Positions 62,666 through 64,000 of a DNA stretch of 64,000 nucleotides are shown one piece after another. The first letter of the stretch is position 1; each line of letters begins with the position of its first letter. A program made the translations under genes and the position numbers. Under the pieces are notes generated by a model. It saw only the letters and a list, made by a program, of their open reading frames with translations, ran no database searches and had not been told where the DNA came from. Origin of the DNA: Rugamonas rubra (GTDB lineage Bacteria; Pseudomonadota; Gammaproteobacteria; Burkholderiales; Burkholderiaceae_D); contig NZ_FOTW01000019.1 in assembly GCF_900114705.1 (NCBI RefSeq), positions 1 through 64,000 on the forward strand, given 5' to 3'.

Positions 62666-62916
62666 CGACCGTCGCCGGCGCACGGCGGCGGTGCGCCGGC
62701 GGCCGCGCCGCACCACAACAAGGCCGTTCCGGCGCGCGCGCAGGCGTGCCGCCGCCCGGCGCAGGGGGCGGCGGCCGCGCGGGCCGCTGGCCCGCTTATT
62801 GCATCGTCAAGTTCATATTCCCCGAAAACAGGCATCGATGACCGTGCCGCCGCGTTGCGGCGCGCCGTTCCCACCATTGGAGCTCGTGATATGAACATGT
62901 TGAGGAATTGCCGCTG
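62666..62916. other. Gap between the helicase terminator and the TnsB-like gene
   Basis: The first half is extremely GC-rich with short inverted repeats. From about 62795 it becomes AT-richer and holds an 8-bp inverted repeat GTTCATAT (62811-62818) and ATATGAAC (62889-62896). An 8-codon frame (ATG 62891, stop 62915-62917) shares one base with the next start. No tnsA-like gene is here. Confidence 0.45.
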
Positions 62917-64000
62917 ATGCCGGCGCCGCTGACCTTGCGCCGCAACGACCTGCTGCGCTACGCCGCGCCGCCGGCGCGCACCGTGCGCCTGCTGTGGATA
63001 GACGCCGAGCAGCGCCACGGCTATGTGTTCGACGTCGCCGCCACCTCGGCCGAGGTGGAACCGGTCGCGCTGGCCCGGCTGGCCGACGACGTGCGCGCCG
63101 GCCGCGCCGTGGTGCTGGCCGACGACCCCTATCTGGTGGTGGCGCAGCCCGAGCTGCTGCCGGCCAAACACCTGCAACTGCGCGAGCAGGCCTGGCGCGT
63201 CGTCGAGGGCTTGACGCGGCGCGAGCCGGCCATTTTCCTGGCGCGCCTGCGCGGCCAGCTGATCGCCGAGGCCACCGCGCTGCACGGCGTGTCGCATCCC
63301 ACCATCTACCGCTACCTGCGGCGCTACTGGCAACGCGGCCAGACGCCCAACGCGCTGCTGCCCGACTACGCCAACTCCGGCGGACGCGGCAAGGAGCGGG
63401 CCGCCTCGGAAGGCGTCAAGCGCGGCCGGCCGCGCAAGGCCGGCGCCGATCCAGGCCTGAACGCCGACCTGGCGCTGCGCCGCGTGTTCCGCGTGGCGAC
63501 GGCGCTGTACGCCGCCGAGCACGCCAAATTCTCGCGCCGGGGCGCCTACCGCGCCATGCTGCGCGACTTCTTCGACGGCCGCCGCATTGACCTCGACAGC
63601 GGCCGCGTGCTGCCGGCCGGCGCGACCATCGCGGTGCTGCCCAGCTTCGGCCAGTTCAACTACTGGCTGGAGCAGGACGACGACCGGCCGCCGCAGCTGC
63701 GCCCGCGCGTCGGCAAGGCCGACGCCGGCCACGCGCCCTTGTCCGTCGCCGACGCCGATGCCGACGGCACGGCGCCGCCGGCGGACTTGGCGGCGGCACC
63801 CGGCCGGCCCGGCGCCAGCTACTACGTCGAGGCGGTGCGCGCCGAGCTGCTCCTGGTGTCGCGCGCCGACCGCACGGTGTTGGCGGGCCGGCCGCTGTTG
63901 TATGTGGTGAGCGACTGCTTCAGCGGCATGGTCGCCGGCGTCTACGCCAGCCTTGAGCCGGCCGGCTGGGACGGCGCCATGCTGGCCCTGGCCAACTGCG
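62917..64000 (+). CDS. TnsB-like integrase-fold protein with altered catalytic site (partial)
   Basis: 361 codons to the window edge. Layout as in Tn7-type TnsB / Mu-transposase-C proteins: N-terminal domain (RTVRLLWIDAEQRHGYVFDV), a helix-turn-helix (ALHGVSHPTIYRYLRRYW), a basic KRGRPRKAG linker and the start of the RNase-H core. There the family's xxIDATxADVYLVxR stretch reads YYVEAVRAELLLVSR, so the first catalytic Asp is Glu; the later IDVFS-like stretch reads VSDCFSGMVAGVY. The remaining catalytic residues lie outside. ATG 62917 has GAGGA upstream. It may be a domesticated or decayed transposase. Codon use is GC-rich like the host. Confidence 0.7.
   Translation, partial: MPAPLTLRRNDLLRYAAPPARTVRLLWIDAEQRHGYVFDVAATSAEVEPVALARLADDVRAGRAVVLADDPYLVVAQPELLPAKHLQLREQAWRVVEGLTRREPAIFLARLRGQLIAEATALHGVSHPTIYRYLRRYWQRGQTPNALLPDYANSGGRGKERAASEGVKRGRPRKAGADPGLNADLALRRVFRVATALYAAEHAKFSRRGAYRAMLRDFFDGRRIDLDSGRVLPAGATIAVLPSFGQFNYWLEQDDDRPPQLRPRVGKADAGHAPLSVADADADGTAPPADLAAAPGRPGASYYVEAVRAELLLVSRADRTVLAGRPLLYVVSDCFSGMVAGVYASLEPAGWDGAMLALANC

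Noticed and set aside
62691-62894. A 67-codon Arg-rich frame before the TnsB-like gene as a possible tnsA remnant
   Set aside because: No endonuclease motif and a composition set by GC-rich repeats; the frame has no Shine-Dalgarno.

Overview
The window is GC-rich chromosomal DNA with strong third-position GC bias. The gene content fits a betaproteobacterium of the Oxalobacteraceae (Massilia, Duganella or Janthinobacterium-like): TamA/TamB, a Tat-exported PhoX, an inositol operon with a fused IolC, an MshQ-like DUF6701 protein, DUF3369/HD-GYP and CHASE-PAS-GGDEF-EAL signalling proteins. The genus is inferred from protein character only. No rRNA, tRNA or CRISPR array was seen.

Regions. 0-1 kb: the end of an IS4-family element (cut by the window edge) next to a small secreted protein. 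1-7 kb: a MocR regulator divergent from a compact five-gene cbb3-type oxidase cluster (CcoN-like with a CcoS-like N-terminus, CcoO, a monohaem cytochrome c, a SCO copper chaperone, a small membrane protein). 7-16.3 kb: accessory and housekeeping genes: a HEAT-like protein, a DUF2975/HTH pair behind a palindromic operator, a lipoprotein hydrolase, an S9 peptidase resembling plant glutamyl endopeptidase, two spondin-domain proteins and a 56-aa proline-rich peptide gene. 16.3-23.5 kb: tamA-tamB and, divergently, queC. 23.6-28 kb: an accessory stretch of less GC-biased genes, including an alpha/beta hydrolase-GAF fusion with a small partner, small proteins of unknown function, and an orphan zincin-type toxin with a zinc-ribbon partner. 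28-30 kb: a double-GAF histidine kinase.

30.1-43.7 kb is a complete inositol catabolism locus. On the minus strand lie an RpiR-type regulator, iolG and a second Gfo/Idh/MocA dehydrogenase. On the plus strand lie a three-gene ABC importer (binding protein, permease, ATPase), iolC (kinase fused to a DUF2090 aldolase-like domain), iolD, iolE, iolB and mmsA/iolA. The enzymes iolC-iolD-iolE-iolB are translationally coupled by 4-nt overlaps. A perfect palindrome in the divergent promoter overlaps the regulator's -35 element and is the likely operator.

43.7-64 kb: a NifQ-like protein, an HD-GYP response regulator, PhoX behind a good PHO box, a DUF3016 protein, a dienelactone hydrolase-family protein, an MshQ-like adhesin, a large c-di-GMP enzyme, SRPBCC, M28 peptidase and SDR proteins, an Ala/Lys-rich exported protein, a DEAD-box helicase with two DbpA RNA-binding domains, and at the right edge a partial TnsB-like integrase whose first catalytic aspartate appears to be glutamate. 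Four copies of a dispersed palindromic repeat built on GGGGTCWGACCCC lie in intergenic gaps. The best candidates for something undescribed are the hydrolase-GAF pair, the toxin/zinc-ribbon pair and the TnsB-like gene.
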